A stretch of 64,000 nt of DNA, taken from Metridium senile. Taxonomy: Eukaryota; Cnidaria; Anthozoa; Actiniaria; Metridiidae. This document shows, one piece after another, positions 38,301 through 48,000 of this stretch; position 1 is the stretch's first letter; each line of letters begins with the position of its first letter. The notes below the pieces were generated by a model. The model was not told where the DNA came from, did not search any database, and saw only the letters and a list, made by a program, of their open reading frames with translations. A program made the position numbers and the translations under genes. Where the stretch lies: positions 6,591,306 through 6,655,305 of the forward strand of contig OX459104.1 of assembly GCA_949775045.1 (NCBI GenBank). The letters are read 5' to 3'.

Positions 38301-41300
38301 TAGAGCGAATAGCGTTGCGCGGAAACTACGTCACTGAGATTTGAATCCCTGGTGTGATTCGGACAAACATTTAAGTCAATACAGAGAGAATGAGAAATGA
38401 ATCAGAATATTTGTCTTGAAACTCGTCTAAAATGGCTGTTTATTTGACCGAAAATGATGGAGTTCCTGGGTCAAGGTTTCTCAGCCATCGAGAGAACTAT
38501 GTATATAGTGGACTATATTTAAACTGTTCCAACGACTATTTATAATCTGCAGAATCTTCATAGATTTGCACTCATTTCTAACCATGCACCATTTTACACA
38601 TACGCGACTTTATTTTTGCACATACTTTTATATAACATTCGAACTTTTAAGCAAACCATCAACCACTTTATACAAGTCCCACAATCACTACAGCCCTCGA
38701 CCTTCCGTTGACCTTACATAAGTTATTAAGAAGTGCAGTATATATTATTATCCCAAAAATGGTTCTATCATGTTATCCGCTATTTCGTCGAACAAGTCAT
38801 TCGAAACAGAAGGCAAAGATGCAAATTTCGATCTGATTTCGAGACTTCTTTATCACAAAAGGCTCCCTTTGTCGAAGCTTTGTTTCGGTGCCTTTCTCTT
38901 TGTACGGCATGCTTTCTCTTCTTATTCGGTGAAATTTGCTTTAAGAGAGTCTGGAAACTCTTCAGTAGGTCCTATCTCTCCAGGCCAATGAAGAGAACTG
39001 ACATATGGACATATTTTTTGTAATATTGGTTGTGCTGAATTGTTCTCGAGATCAAGCGTTGATCCACCCTTGACATCGCTCGTGATCGTGCCAAGGCTTG
39101 ACAAATGGTATAAATTCTTTTTTGCAAGATTCCCTCAATTATGTCAGCGATTTTGACAGTCTGTCGGGATATCTGGAATCGCTATTGCATCTACCCCAAT
39201 AGCAATGGTTCGTACCGACCATTTTAACAATGGATAGGGTATAATGTTATAAAAACAGCGAGCGGAATGCCAATTTCACATATTGTTACGTATACTGTAA
39301 ACTTGAGCTTGTGTTTGTCCGAATCATGCAGGGGTGTGTAGACCAACCGCGCTGCGCTATTCGCATAACCTATTTATTGTATGCTAATTACTTTATTATG
39401 TTAATGAGCATGAAAATAATAGCGCAAAGACCATGCTTGAGTGATTCACGTTTCGTGAATTTCGTAACTGTGAATGAAAGTATTTTGGAAACCGGGGTTT
39501 GAACACAGGGAGCCCGGCTTTTTGTCGTTTCTTTTCTTTTTTCTCTCTCTTTATTTACCCTAATAATACGCTATATTATGTTTGCATCGGGATTCCTGTG
39601 ATATGAGACAGTTCCGACGTATTGATGCAATTAACAGTAACTCGATAGGAGGATTATACTCTTATCTGTAACGCACTCGCTAGTAACCGTTAATGTATAG
39701 AAGGGCTGAAACAATTGCTAGATGCCTCAATTAAAACTCATATATAAAATGTTTTAAGCATTCTTTCATTATTATAAAGCCTCCAAACGTTTGTGTAATA
39801 AACATACTTTATGTTATGATGTTCAAATTTGGGGAAATCTGAAATGATACGATGCTATGCAGCAATATTTAAAAGTCGAGTTTTAGTTACATGTTCACCG
39901 CTAGTTGCCCTGACCGAGGACTTACGAAACTTAACTAAGCCGTTAAATTATTTTGATTCTTAGACAAGTAAGAACTCCTGATTTATGACCGTCGATTTTG
40001 TTATTCAAGTTTTTACTTTTACGGTTTACTTTGCGTTGTTAGATGGATTGTGTCACGAATAGAGAGTCGCTAAAAATAGCTGGTCAGCGCAAGTAGCGGT
40101 GGTGCTGTTAAGATAATCTAGCAGTTGTTTCGGCCCTTCTCAATTATTGACTTTTACTAGGAGAGAGTGCGTTACAGATAAGAGTTTATCCTCCTATCGA
40201 GTTACTGTTAATTACATCATCATGTTAAACGGTACGTCGGAACTGTTTCATACCACAGGAATCCCGATGCAAACATAATATAGCGTATTATTAGCGTAAA
40301 TAAAGAGAGAGAAAAAAAATGAAAAGAAACGACAAAAAGCCGGGCTCCCTGTGGTTTGAATTGAAGCTTTGAAGTACCAGTGTAGTTAAAAAATGTACTC
40401 ACCGTTTACCATCATTTCGCTCCACCACTCCGCAAACATGCTGAGACTGTACTTAAAAGTCTTCCACGTAGTATAAAATAATCTATCAAACACATTTTGG
40501 AAATACAATAAAAACTCAAGAAATGAAAGAAAAGAATGGCGTTAATTGTTAATTAGTTATTGTAAGTATTATTTTCGTGCTGTATGTAAATATATATGTT
40601 ATCCTAAAAGCCCGATAAAAGAATGGCGTTATTGTAAAATTAATTATCTTTTTTGTGTTGTATGTCATTATGTATGTTTGTAGATATAATAAAAAATAAA
40701 AAAATAAAAAATAAAATAAAAACTCAAGAAATAAAATCTCACTGCGGAAAAAGTGCAACACCGGAATTTATAACTGCACACAGCACGTGCACGTGATTTT
40801 TTAAATAATAAACAATAATGTTCGTTGAATAAACGTTAGTGTTTTCGTTTCAGCCGTCTACGAGATTCTAAATGAGAAGACCGAAGCAGAACATGAACGC
40901 AAAATCGCCGAACTTGTCTCCAAAACTGTACAGTGGTACTATGATGGACGTGGAAAAACGTTGCCGTATGATGATATAACCAATGCAAAGATTGAAAAAT
41001 CATTTGAAGAGCAGAAAGATTCAGTAATGATAACATTGGTTGACGAGAATGATAAAGAAGTGTTGTACAAGATTGTATTTGCTACAATGAAAGAAACCAA
41101 TCTTGACACTGGTAATGAAACTAATGTTCACAGAGAAGATCATGCGAAAGGTACGAATTTCTCTTTTTTTGGGAAGGAATCATTTAATAAAACATGTGAT
41201 ATTTGGAATATTCCAAATGTCTTTTCGGCAAGACAACCCTTATGAGATTCACTGTAATTGACGCGCATTCCATGAAGTTACACACAGTTGTAAAGTTGAG

Positions 41301-44140
41301 TTATGGTAGGGCAGTTCTTCGATCATGTCATTCATTATTTATTGTGTCTATTAATATAAATAGCTTCACATGATATATCATTGCAAGCTTGCTTCGATGC
41401 AAAGGCCCGGCTACCTTTCAAGATGGCGTTGGAAACTGTCAAGGGGACTATTGCAGTTAAAAAAAAAACACGTAGAGATACGTGTATTTTTGTCCGGCGA
41501 GGTTTTAAAGCTCTGTGAAGATAAGCCTCATAAATGGAAATATCATTTTAATATTAGTATAGTGCATAAATAAATATGATTCAAAGAATTTTTTTAAGAT
41601 AGGTGTGGGTTCGTTGGATAGCGTCTTTAACTATAATGATGTTTTTTAGGCATTCCATTACCACTCCACTGGGATGCTCAACCAAAGGATGCTAATGGAA
41701 AAGAAAACGATTTACATCTTGTAAAACTGGACCCCGCTAAAAACCAACAGGAATACGATGGAGTACTGGCTGCAGTAATCAAATCGTCATCCATTAACAT
41801 TGTGAAAATTGAACGCGTTCAAAATCCTGAGCTTTACAATCATTATATGCAGAGAAAGCAAAAGATGGATGACAAAGATGGCAGCAACGAAAAGAAGCTG
41901 TTTCATGGTACAGCTGTTGATACATGTGACTTGATCAACCATAAGGGATTTAATAGGAGCTATTGTGGAAAAAATGGTGAGTGTTTTGTAAAAACTTTCA
42001 ACAAAATATAATGTCTTTTTCAATTAATGTCTAATTTTTTCCCATTTGGTGCTGCCTAGTGTGTGGCAAATCGATAAACAGTATCCCTTAGGCCAGGGGG
42101 GAGGGAAACGGGGGAGGGGGGGGGGGGGGGGGGGTACTCCGAAGAAAAATTGTCGTCGTTGCTCGTCGTATCTCTCAGGGGTAAAAATCAGCAATTTGGT
42201 GCCTTTTAGGAAAATTAGCATTTTCTGGTCTCTCCTAGGGTGTCAAAAAAGTGGAGAAGGGCGCATCGATATTCGATTCTGACGGGTATATTAATATTAT
42301 CAATTACTGTGGTATCCCTTAGGGGGTGGAATTCATCCAGCCATGCCCTTTTATGCCTTCTCAAGTATGTTAAGGCCTGGGTTTTTCGTTGTGAAAAGAC
42401 CCCCCGCCAATAATTAAGATGTTGGCTTCGTACTTTCAAGATATTCACTAGTTTTCAAAGAAAATCGCTGTGGATGTTAATATCAGAGTCCTTAATGTTT
42501 TAGTGCTGATTTTTACGAGGTCACGTGGTATATGACGTCATAATAGCAAGAAAATACTCAAAATTTATGCGGTCGTGAGTTTAAGATAAAGATAAAAACG
42601 AAAAGCCAAAAGTTGATAAGTAATAGATGACAAATAATTTCACATTTGGAGAACTTGAATTCGAAAGCTTGGTAGGGAGATATAAGGGGATTTTGAATAA
42701 GAATTATGGTCACGTGACCTGTTTTACAAAATATCTCCTTAACAGTAAGTGATAACCAGATTCTCCAAGCACAGTCATGTAGAAACCTTGTAGAGAAGTA
42801 CATTTAATGTATAAGTTTGTTTAACCTATTCAAACTCGCGACCGCATTTTCAAAGGAAAAACGAAATCCCTTATCCATCTAAACTAGTCACGTGACCACC
42901 CTTAGATCAAAATTACAAATTAAGGATGAGCAGTAGTCCGAGATCTATTAATGTACCAAGTTTTATTAAAATCAGATGAGTTTTGTGGCAATGACAAATA
43001 AAAACGTTTTTTCGTGAAACACGGCTAAAACCAGGCCTTAACATACTTGAGTTTTTAAAAGACCCAGTATCTTTTAGGGGTATTTTTGAACATTTCCGAC
43101 GAGCATCCCTGGTACTTTTTCTCCTGAGATCTCCCCCCCCCCCCCCCCCCCTCCCCGCCACACACACGACCCCCCCCCCCCCCTCCCCCCCTCCCCGGGC
43201 CCTTAGGAGTAAAAATGATATGTTGAGACGCCTGCTTAGATAAGACTCTGTAGGTACCGTTTAGGGATCATTCTTGAAATGTCCGATGAGCATTTCCTTC
43301 CTTCTACATATAGGGGTTTCCACGGGTCTTTGCCATATCGCGCAAATTCGACTATTTTTTCAGAAAAATTCAAAACACAAAGAATAAAATATAGTTTCCA
43401 ATATGCTATTCTTTGTGTCATGCATTGTTCTGGTCGGGTAACTATGGCCAGGGGCGAATCTAGAGGAGTTGTCACTTTAGGGAACGGACACCCTCCTTGC
43501 GCCGAAATTGAAACATTAATTAAGATATTTAGTGACCAGACGCCTCCTTACACCTTAAGAGTCCTTTGTTTCCAATTGGGACACCCCCTTACAAATGTCT
43601 GGATCGGCCCCTGATTCTTCGTGCTTTTATTTTCATCAGTAAAATTGCCCTTGTGTTCTACCAATTCACGGGTACTTTATAACTGCATGTACACACCAAG
43701 CACACTCGTTTATATAATATAAAATTTATAATTCGCCACTTCCAGATTATATTTTCACGTATTAATACTTTCTCTTTCAAATCTCCCCGAAACATTTTGA
43801 AACGCCCGTCATTTTCTATTAATGAGAAGATATATTTCACTGTGTCTTTCTAGCTACCAGTTATGGTAAAGGCGTCTACTTTGCCCGGGATGCGTCTTAC
43901 TCAATGAAGGATAAATATTCTCCTCGTGACCGCAATGGTAATCGTTGTATGTACCTGGCTAGTGTACTGGTCGGGCAGTTTACAGTTGGAAACAGGGACA
44001 TGATTGCACCTCCGCCAAAACATCGACGCAATCTTACAATTACTTACGACACTACTGTAGATGATGTCAATAACCCACAGTTTTTTGTAGTGTATCATGA
44101 CATTCAAGTATACCCAGAATATTTGATCACCTTTAAATAA
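25030..44140 (+). CDS. PARP14-like mono-ADP-ribosyltransferase, copy B (13 exons, 1,700 aa)
   Basis: Exons: 25030-25195, 26207-26341, 30084-30601, 31534-31690, 32796-33086, 33466-33699, 34256-35493, 35810-36031, 36117-37109, 37969-38206, 40854-41150, 41650-41976, 43854-44140. Every junction is AG/GT, every phase matches, and the sum is 5,103 nt with no internal stop. Predicted order: RRM1 (residues 5-80), KH-like (110-273), RRM2 (275-350), RRM3 (370-447), RRM4 (455-520), KH-like (520-680), macrodomain 1 (681-857), macrodomain 2 (900-1066), macrodomain 3 (1090-1262), KH-like (1308-1397), WWE (1405-1490), ADP-ribosyltransferase (1500-1700). Architecture and length resemble vertebrate PARP14. 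The start is the first ATG after an in-frame TAA at 25021; an upstream 5' UTR exon cannot be excluded. Catalytic His (LFHGT) and Tyr (YFARDASYS) are present and the end is PEYLITF, the class expected to transfer single ADP-ribose units. Nuclear or cytoplasmic location cannot be told. Confidence 0.85.
25902..26165 (-). mobile_element. tRNA-derived SINE in intron 1 of copy B
   Basis: Read on the minus strand it starts with a tRNA-like head (A box TGGCTCAGTTGG, B box GGTTCGGCTCC) and ends in a poly-A tail, seen here as the T run at about 25902-25921. It is about 260 bp long. The acceptor of exon 2 lies only about 40 bp beyond its head. Confidence 0.7.
26648..29676. mobile_element. TTAA-flanked element with about 0.9 kb terminal inverted repeats (3,029 bp)
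   Basis: Left end TTAA-GAGGCAGTCTCACTAAAAG (TTAA 26644-26647); right end CTTTTAGTGAGACTGCCTC-TTAA (TTAA 29677-29680). The inverted repeats run about 26648-27565 and 28770-29676 with few differences. The middle holds no coding exon; it contains another small palindrome (27798-28006) and a poly-C run at about 28746-28766. It lies in intron 2 of copy B. Its termini resemble those of the element at 45015-51703 (GAG..GCAGTC), so it is probably a non-autonomous relative. Confidence 0.9.
27798..28006. mobile_element. MITE nested inside the 3-kb TTAA element
   Basis: CAGTAAAAACCC and GGGTTTTACTG are inverted termini with TA on the left flank. The interior has inverted AAGAACAC and TCAGCCTGAA units. 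Confidence 0.6.
29868..30030 (-). repeat. tRNA-like SINE fragment in intron 2 of copy B
   Basis: The minus strand shows an A-box-like GGGTAGCGCAGTG and a B-box GGTTCGGCTCCC, with a downstream body rich in A. It belongs to a tRNA-derived family different in body from the SINE at 25902. Confidence 0.5.
30084..30601 (+). CDS. Copy B exon 3: KH-like module
   Basis: This exon enters in phase 1 and leaves in phase 0. It encodes about 172 residues ([10 protein letters not shown]... to DNSFE). The stretch [18 protein letters not shown] aligns with VSILTSDAGNVFLSKKFK in copy C, which places it among the divergent KH repeats of this family. It sits between RRM1 and RRM2. Confidence 0.7.
30713..31040 (+). 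repeat. (TTCG/TTCC)n and (GGTT)n microsatellites, intron 3 of copy B
   Basis: A TTCCTTCG-type tract (about 30713-30775) is followed by about 210 bp of GGTT (30826-31036, one GTTA interruption near 30966). A second, degenerate GGTT/GGTC tract lies at 31375-31500, just before exon 4. Confidence 0.95.
31155..31330 (-). mobile_element. LINE reverse transcriptase C-terminal remnant
   Basis: The minus strand reads [18 protein letters not shown], then [11 protein letters not shown] and IVFPPKP before a stop. This resembles the conserved C-terminal tail of CR1/Jockey-type reverse transcriptases. No upstream RT motifs remain. Confidence 0.5.
31534..33699 (+). CDS. Copy B exons 4-6: RRM2, RRM3 and start of RRM4
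   Basis: Exon 31534-31690 starts in phase 0 with SLSILVHDI; exons 32796-33086 and 33466-33699 are both phase 1 at each end. Each exon holds the end of one RRM and the first half of the next (for example [19 protein letters not shown] and [19 protein letters not shown]). Repeated phase-1 boundaries at the same place in each RRM point to duplication of RRM-exon units. The donor at 33087 is GTTGGT. Confidence 0.8.
32066..32600. mobile_element. Palindromic element in intron 4 of copy B (535 bp)
   Basis: CCTTTTTGCAACAACAGGTCACGTGACC at the left (positions 32066-32093) is an inverted partner of the right end GGTTGTTGCAAAAGG (32586-32600). Inner arms also pair around TAAGGATTTGTATG and ATGATTATGATCGTCGC. 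No clear target duplication is seen. Confidence 0.7.
33701..34255. other. Intron 6 of copy B
   Basis: Noncoding; no repeat recognised. Confidence 0.6.
34256..35493 (+). CDS. Copy B exon 7: RRM4 end, shortened KH, macrodomain 1
   Basis: Residues DLKKIQNNF to VKQVSI complete RRM4, then the exon passes at once into a KH segment ([13 protein letters not shown]). Compared with copies A and C, about 13 residues after AGIK are missing (EEVYKAKKQVLKY in C). Macrodomain 1 has [16 protein letters not shown] and ends near AFYEEM. The usual glycine-rich GGGV loop after the NAAN motif is replaced by HVGRLA, so ADP-ribose binding by this domain is uncertain. Confidence 0.8.
35810..37109 (+). CDS. Copy B exons 8-9: macrodomains 2 and 3
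   Basis: Macrodomain 2 begins at the end of exon 7 (GDLAEEK), fills exon 8 (222 nt) and ends in exon 9 ([12 protein letters not shown]). Macrodomain 3 is within exon 9: [28 protein letters not shown] and IPAVGTG. Exon 9 then has a basic, Ser/Lys-rich linker ([20 protein letters not shown]) before the donor at 37110. Codon GGA at the position where copy A has TGA is intact here. Confidence 0.85.
37110..37968. other. Intron 9 of copy B
   Basis: A 73-codon open frame at 37424-37645 has a counterpart in copy A (12100-12303), but the sequence is equally conserved outside the frame. Skipping it gives a better protein join (WLK to VFASTES), so I treat it as intronic. Confidence 0.6.
37969..38206 (+). 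CDS. Copy B exon 10: KH-like segment
   Basis: Encodes [20 protein letters not shown], a strand-helix unit of KH type, then a charged helix ([16 protein letters not shown]) and a second strand ([10 protein letters not shown]). It enters in phase 0 and leaves in phase 1. Confidence 0.75.
38347..39334. mobile_element. Insertion in intron 10 of copy B, TIR CCCTGnnTGATTCGGACAAAC
   Basis: The left CCCTGGTGTGATTCGGACAA and right TTGTCCGAATCATGCAGGGG are inverted. Copy A has the uninterrupted site near 12970 (ACTACGTCATCATC...CCGCGCTGCG). The interior shows no coding domain. Exact ends and target duplication are unclear. Confidence 0.65.
39504..40353. mobile_element. Insertion in intron 10 of copy B with 7-bp duplication (850 bp)
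   Basis: The inverted ends are CACAGGGAGCCCGGCTTTTT and AAAAAGCCGGGCTCCCTGTG, and about 200 bp of each arm pairs. GTTTGAA is repeated at 39497-39503 and 40354-40360. Copy A has the single empty site GGGTTTGAATTGAAG near 13128. The length of the duplication and the CAGGG terminus are near hAT type. Confidence 0.85.
40854..41150 (+). CDS. Copy B exon 11: WWE domain
   Basis: VQWYYDGRG, then [14 protein letters not shown] and a YKIVFATM strand give the WWE pattern. The length of 297 nt and phases 1/1 equal those of copy A. A role in binding ADP-ribose units is expected from the family. Confidence 0.85.
41650..44140 (+). CDS. Copy B exons 12-13: ADP-ribosyltransferase domain
   Basis: Exon 41650-41976 reads [12 protein letters not shown] to [11 protein letters not shown] (NAD-binding His). 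Exon 43854-44140 reads [14 protein letters not shown] (Tyr) and ends PEYLITFK then TAA. The acidic residue of PEYL should not be read as the PARP1 catalytic Glu without an alignment; PARPs with this ending are usually H-Y-L/I mono-transferases. AATAAA at 44164-44169 is a likely polyadenylation signal. Confidence 0.85.
42361..43055. mobile_element. Palindromic element in intron 12 of copy B
   Basis: CTCAAGTATGTTAAGGCCTG and CAGGCCTTAACATACTTGAG are inverted ends, with inner paired arms around ATGCGGTCG and CGACCGCAT. It is bracketed by a G run (42115-42134) and C runs (43134-43190). It has no coding content. Confidence 0.65.
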
Positions 44141-44319
44141 GATTTTCACTAAACATATACTGAAATAAATACTTGAATATTTGATCACCTTTTTGAAACA
44201 ATATATAAAAAAGTCATGAACAATTAATGAGCCATTTATAAAAGAAATCATGACCATGACGAGTGTTCTATATCTGTAAAAGCACTAGTGTTTTATATCC
44301 TGATTTGCAATAGGTTTAA

Positions 44320-45005
44320 GGATACACGGGACACTCTGGGACATGTTTTTGAAAATATCATAGAGCGTTCAATTTGGATTAAATTCCCCATAAAGTATAC
44401 ATTTTTTGAAAACTAATTAACCAACGTTTACATAATTGATAAACATTTTGGATAAAAGTCATTTGTTTTTGAAATATTGCGGATTCGGATACATAAAATA
44501 AAATAACTGAAAAATTAAGCTACGCGTGCTTTTCCATCAATTATAACAACATTTTGCATTTAGACTCCAACAATGCTCAAGTTTGAAAGTGTGCCTGTGT
44601 TTCTTTGTTTTCCTTAACTTTTAGTTCTTTAGATATTAGGCATTTACTAAAAATGTGCTTAAAAACATGGAGGTCTACAGTTAAACGGACATAAGAACAT
44701 AACGAAGCGTTAAAAAAGAAATCGCAAACACACTTGAAAAGTTCAAAATACGTAAAATAGGATGCAGAAAAAATTTAAACGGTCTACCGTAAACTGTGTG
44801 AATGTTAACTTTTCAAATCGAGCCAATGCGCTTTTAATGAATCCTCGATATTTCAAAAACAAATGATTTTTATCCACAATGTTTATCAATTATGTAAACT
44901 TTGGTTATTTAGCTTTCAAAAATGTATACTTTATGAGGAATTGTATTCGAATTGAACACTCTATAATGTTTTCAAAAACATGTCCCCAAAGTGTCCCGTG
45001 TATCC
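44320..45005. mobile_element. TTAA-flanked MITE (686 bp)
   Basis: TTAA-GGATACACGGGACACTCTGG (TTAA 44316-44319) and its inverted partner ending GTGTCCCGTGTATCC-TTAA (TTAA 45006-45009). The arms pair over much of their length (for example ATTGATAAACATTTTGG with the AATGTTTATCAAT block). It ends one base before the TTAA of the next element. Confidence 0.85.
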
Positions 45006-45014
45006 TTAACTTAA

Positions 45015-48000
45015 GAGAAGCAGTCCGTAATTATCGTCTATGGCGTGCAGAACGCAAAAAATCAAAATTGCTCAAACTTTGTCAAAATGAAGGATTAGTA
45101 GCCCTAATAACATAAAAAAGTTATTAGCTTAATTAGAAAAATATTTTTAGCAAGAAGTTGGAATTTGTATTTTCCTGCAAAACCAGCCTATTTTCGCATA
45201 GATTTACGTTGCTTCAGATTGACCTTGTTTTGGTTGCTAACTAAATTGTCATGCAATATTCCGCTTATCCATCGTCAAATATAGAAAATAGAGTAACACT
45301 AGCAATCGTTAGAATGACATTTAATATGAGTTTAAATATTTTAACGATTTTTGAACTTGTCGTTTGTTTTGGCACGCTGTAGAGTGTGTTTAGTTAAAGT
45401 CCGTATATCTTCACTGATACCTCGAATTCAACCATGAAAACAGCATCCACGTTAAGAGCAAGAATTGTTCTTTTGATGTGTAAAATAAAATTTTTGGGCC
45501 ACTCAAAATTTGAAGAGTTTGAGCGATGAAATGAAAGGTCAAATTGCTCAAAAACTCATTGTTTACATAACGCGGTGTAATCATTGAATCCGCTTCAAAC
45601 GATCGCAGTTCATTAAAATACTTTTCTAAAGTGCAAGATTTATAAAAAGCAATGTAAAATGTTTTAAATCTGCTAAAGTTTGTGACTTTCTTGCCATTTT
45701 TAACGTAGTAATGATCACATTTTAGAGGTCAAACCGTTATAGTTGCACGCTGTGTGGTCATAGTGTGTTTACCTTTTCATGGGAAATCTTCCTTAGACGA
45801 TCTTGTGTGCTCATCCAATCGACTTTAGACATTCTGTAAATGTACGAGGTTTTCACTGAATGGTTTTGATATACTCTTCTAAATATAGAAAGTTTGTCTG
45901 AAGGTAAACGTTTATAATACGATAGATCGATAACACCAGTCCAGCTCTAAGTCCAGCTGGACTAAACAATGTAGATTGCGTGACAGACAGGTAGCCCAAT
46001 CGCGTTTGTTCTTTTTTAGTTTTTTTTTTAAAGTTTTTGGTGAAGATTGTAGCATGTGAACCTATATGAAATTGTAAGACTAATAAAAAAGAAGAAATTG
46101 AAAGTATTTTGTCCCGTCCAGCTGTATTCAATTAGTCAAGTAAACGAAGGCACGGTGAACTCAATGATTACCGCGGAGTGACGTAAAAGATTTCAATGTT
46201 ATTCCAAGTGTGGGACTGTATCTTATTGTGCTAAACACCGTTAATTCAAAATCCTTTTAGTCGTTTAATCGTGCTGGAGCTATGGCTCGATGCAGTTTTT
46301 TTGCTGCAGGTAGTGATTGTGGATCAAGTATAGATGACCCAGGAAACGCAGAGTGTGTGACCGTCTCTGATTGTCGGAGAAACATCAAGAGACATCTCAC
46401 TGCTTTAAATGTACATGACGCAACACTGATAACTGAAGCACAACTTGTCCTTGCAAGAGCTGGTAAGTCTATGCAACAGATACATGCAAGTTTAAGAATT
46501 TGTTATTGACTATAATATCTTATAGCACCGCGCAAATGACGCTGTTGAACTCGCATAAACTTATGATTCCTCGTGTTATCTGATAATCATTTATTATTAC
46601 TTATTTTGTAAGCTCTTTTAAAGCGAAGAACACATAGTGTTTCATAGTGTTTTTTTTTAACTAAATTTTCATCACTAGCTTTGCCCTCTAGCATGCGCAA
46701 ATTGATAAGGTATTAGGACCCTATGCAAAAAGAGAAAGGACTGGGAACAAGCACCACGAACAATACATTATTTCAATATTTTTCCATTAAAGAAAGAGCA
46801 CGTCTAAATTAGTAATTTAGTAGAGCTCTGTTGTCATATATTGTATCACTGCAGAGTTATCAGCATTCGAAATGTAACAAAAAAAAAACGAGGTTCGTCA
46901 CCCCAAAGTTCAATTTTCAAGTCAAATCTTTGTAAATTCAACAGCTGTAGCTTTTTATCATTTCATGTTACTAAATTACTACACGAAATTTTGAAAAATC
47001 ACTCATTTCGATGTGCTCCTTCTCATGGAATCAATGGTGTCTTATAAAACAGACATGATTAACTAAGATATTTAAATAACGATAAAAAATGATTCCAACA
47101 GGAATTTTTGAAGATTTGTTCAACCAAGAAAAAGCAAATATATGTCCACGCCATCGAGACATACTCGGCATTAGGTGGAGATGTAAAAAGAGATTCTGCT
47201 CAACTCCAGTTGGCTGGTCAAGACATAGAGCAAACCAGTATAAAGGAGACAGAGGGATAACACTTGTAATGTCAAATGGACTTTATCGTCTTACCAACTT
47301 TCTTCTTCCAATTGGATCACGTGAGTTTTTGTTTTATTTTATTTTGTCATTCTTCTTCTTTTCTCTGTTGTCTCTGATTGTTAGCAGTCTGTTTGTTCAC
47401 CTGTCTGTCAGGCTGTTTATTTAACTGTCTGTCTGTCTGTCTGTCTGTCTTTTTCTTTATTTGTTTTTTCATCTTTGCTCAATAAAAATATTTATTATGA
47501 ATTGCATTTTTTTAGCGATATGTAAACGCTGTCGGTCACAACTGAAAGCTGAACTTGAATCAAGTACCGAGGATGACAAAGTCAACGAGATAAAATCAGT
47601 TCATATCAGTCAACCTCAAATTGAAAATTATGATACACAGTCTTCTTCCTCGACCCTTGATGCTGATAACTCTGATAAGGTATAATAACGTTGGGACAAA
47701 ACACTTATTTGACTAATCAAAAACACAAGCAAATTTCTTTCTTTCTTATTTACTAGAGGGATCTGCAAAGTGATTGCGAGAATGACGAAGATTTGGTGGA
47801 TGCATTGAGCAAACTTTCTGTCAGTGAAGACAAAACCTTTGTGTTATCGGATTCTGATAGCAGCGAAGAATCACCTAGTACCAAAACAGACCGAATGCGC
47901 AGTTTGAACGATTTCCTGAGATCGTGTCAGAAGGAGGAATTGCCTGTTGGTCAGCCCAAAAATCCATGGGATAGTCTGAGTCTGAAGCTGTACAAACGTC

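Noticed and set aside
42046..42282. Gly-rich frame across a G run
   Set aside because: Homopolymer artefact in an intron.
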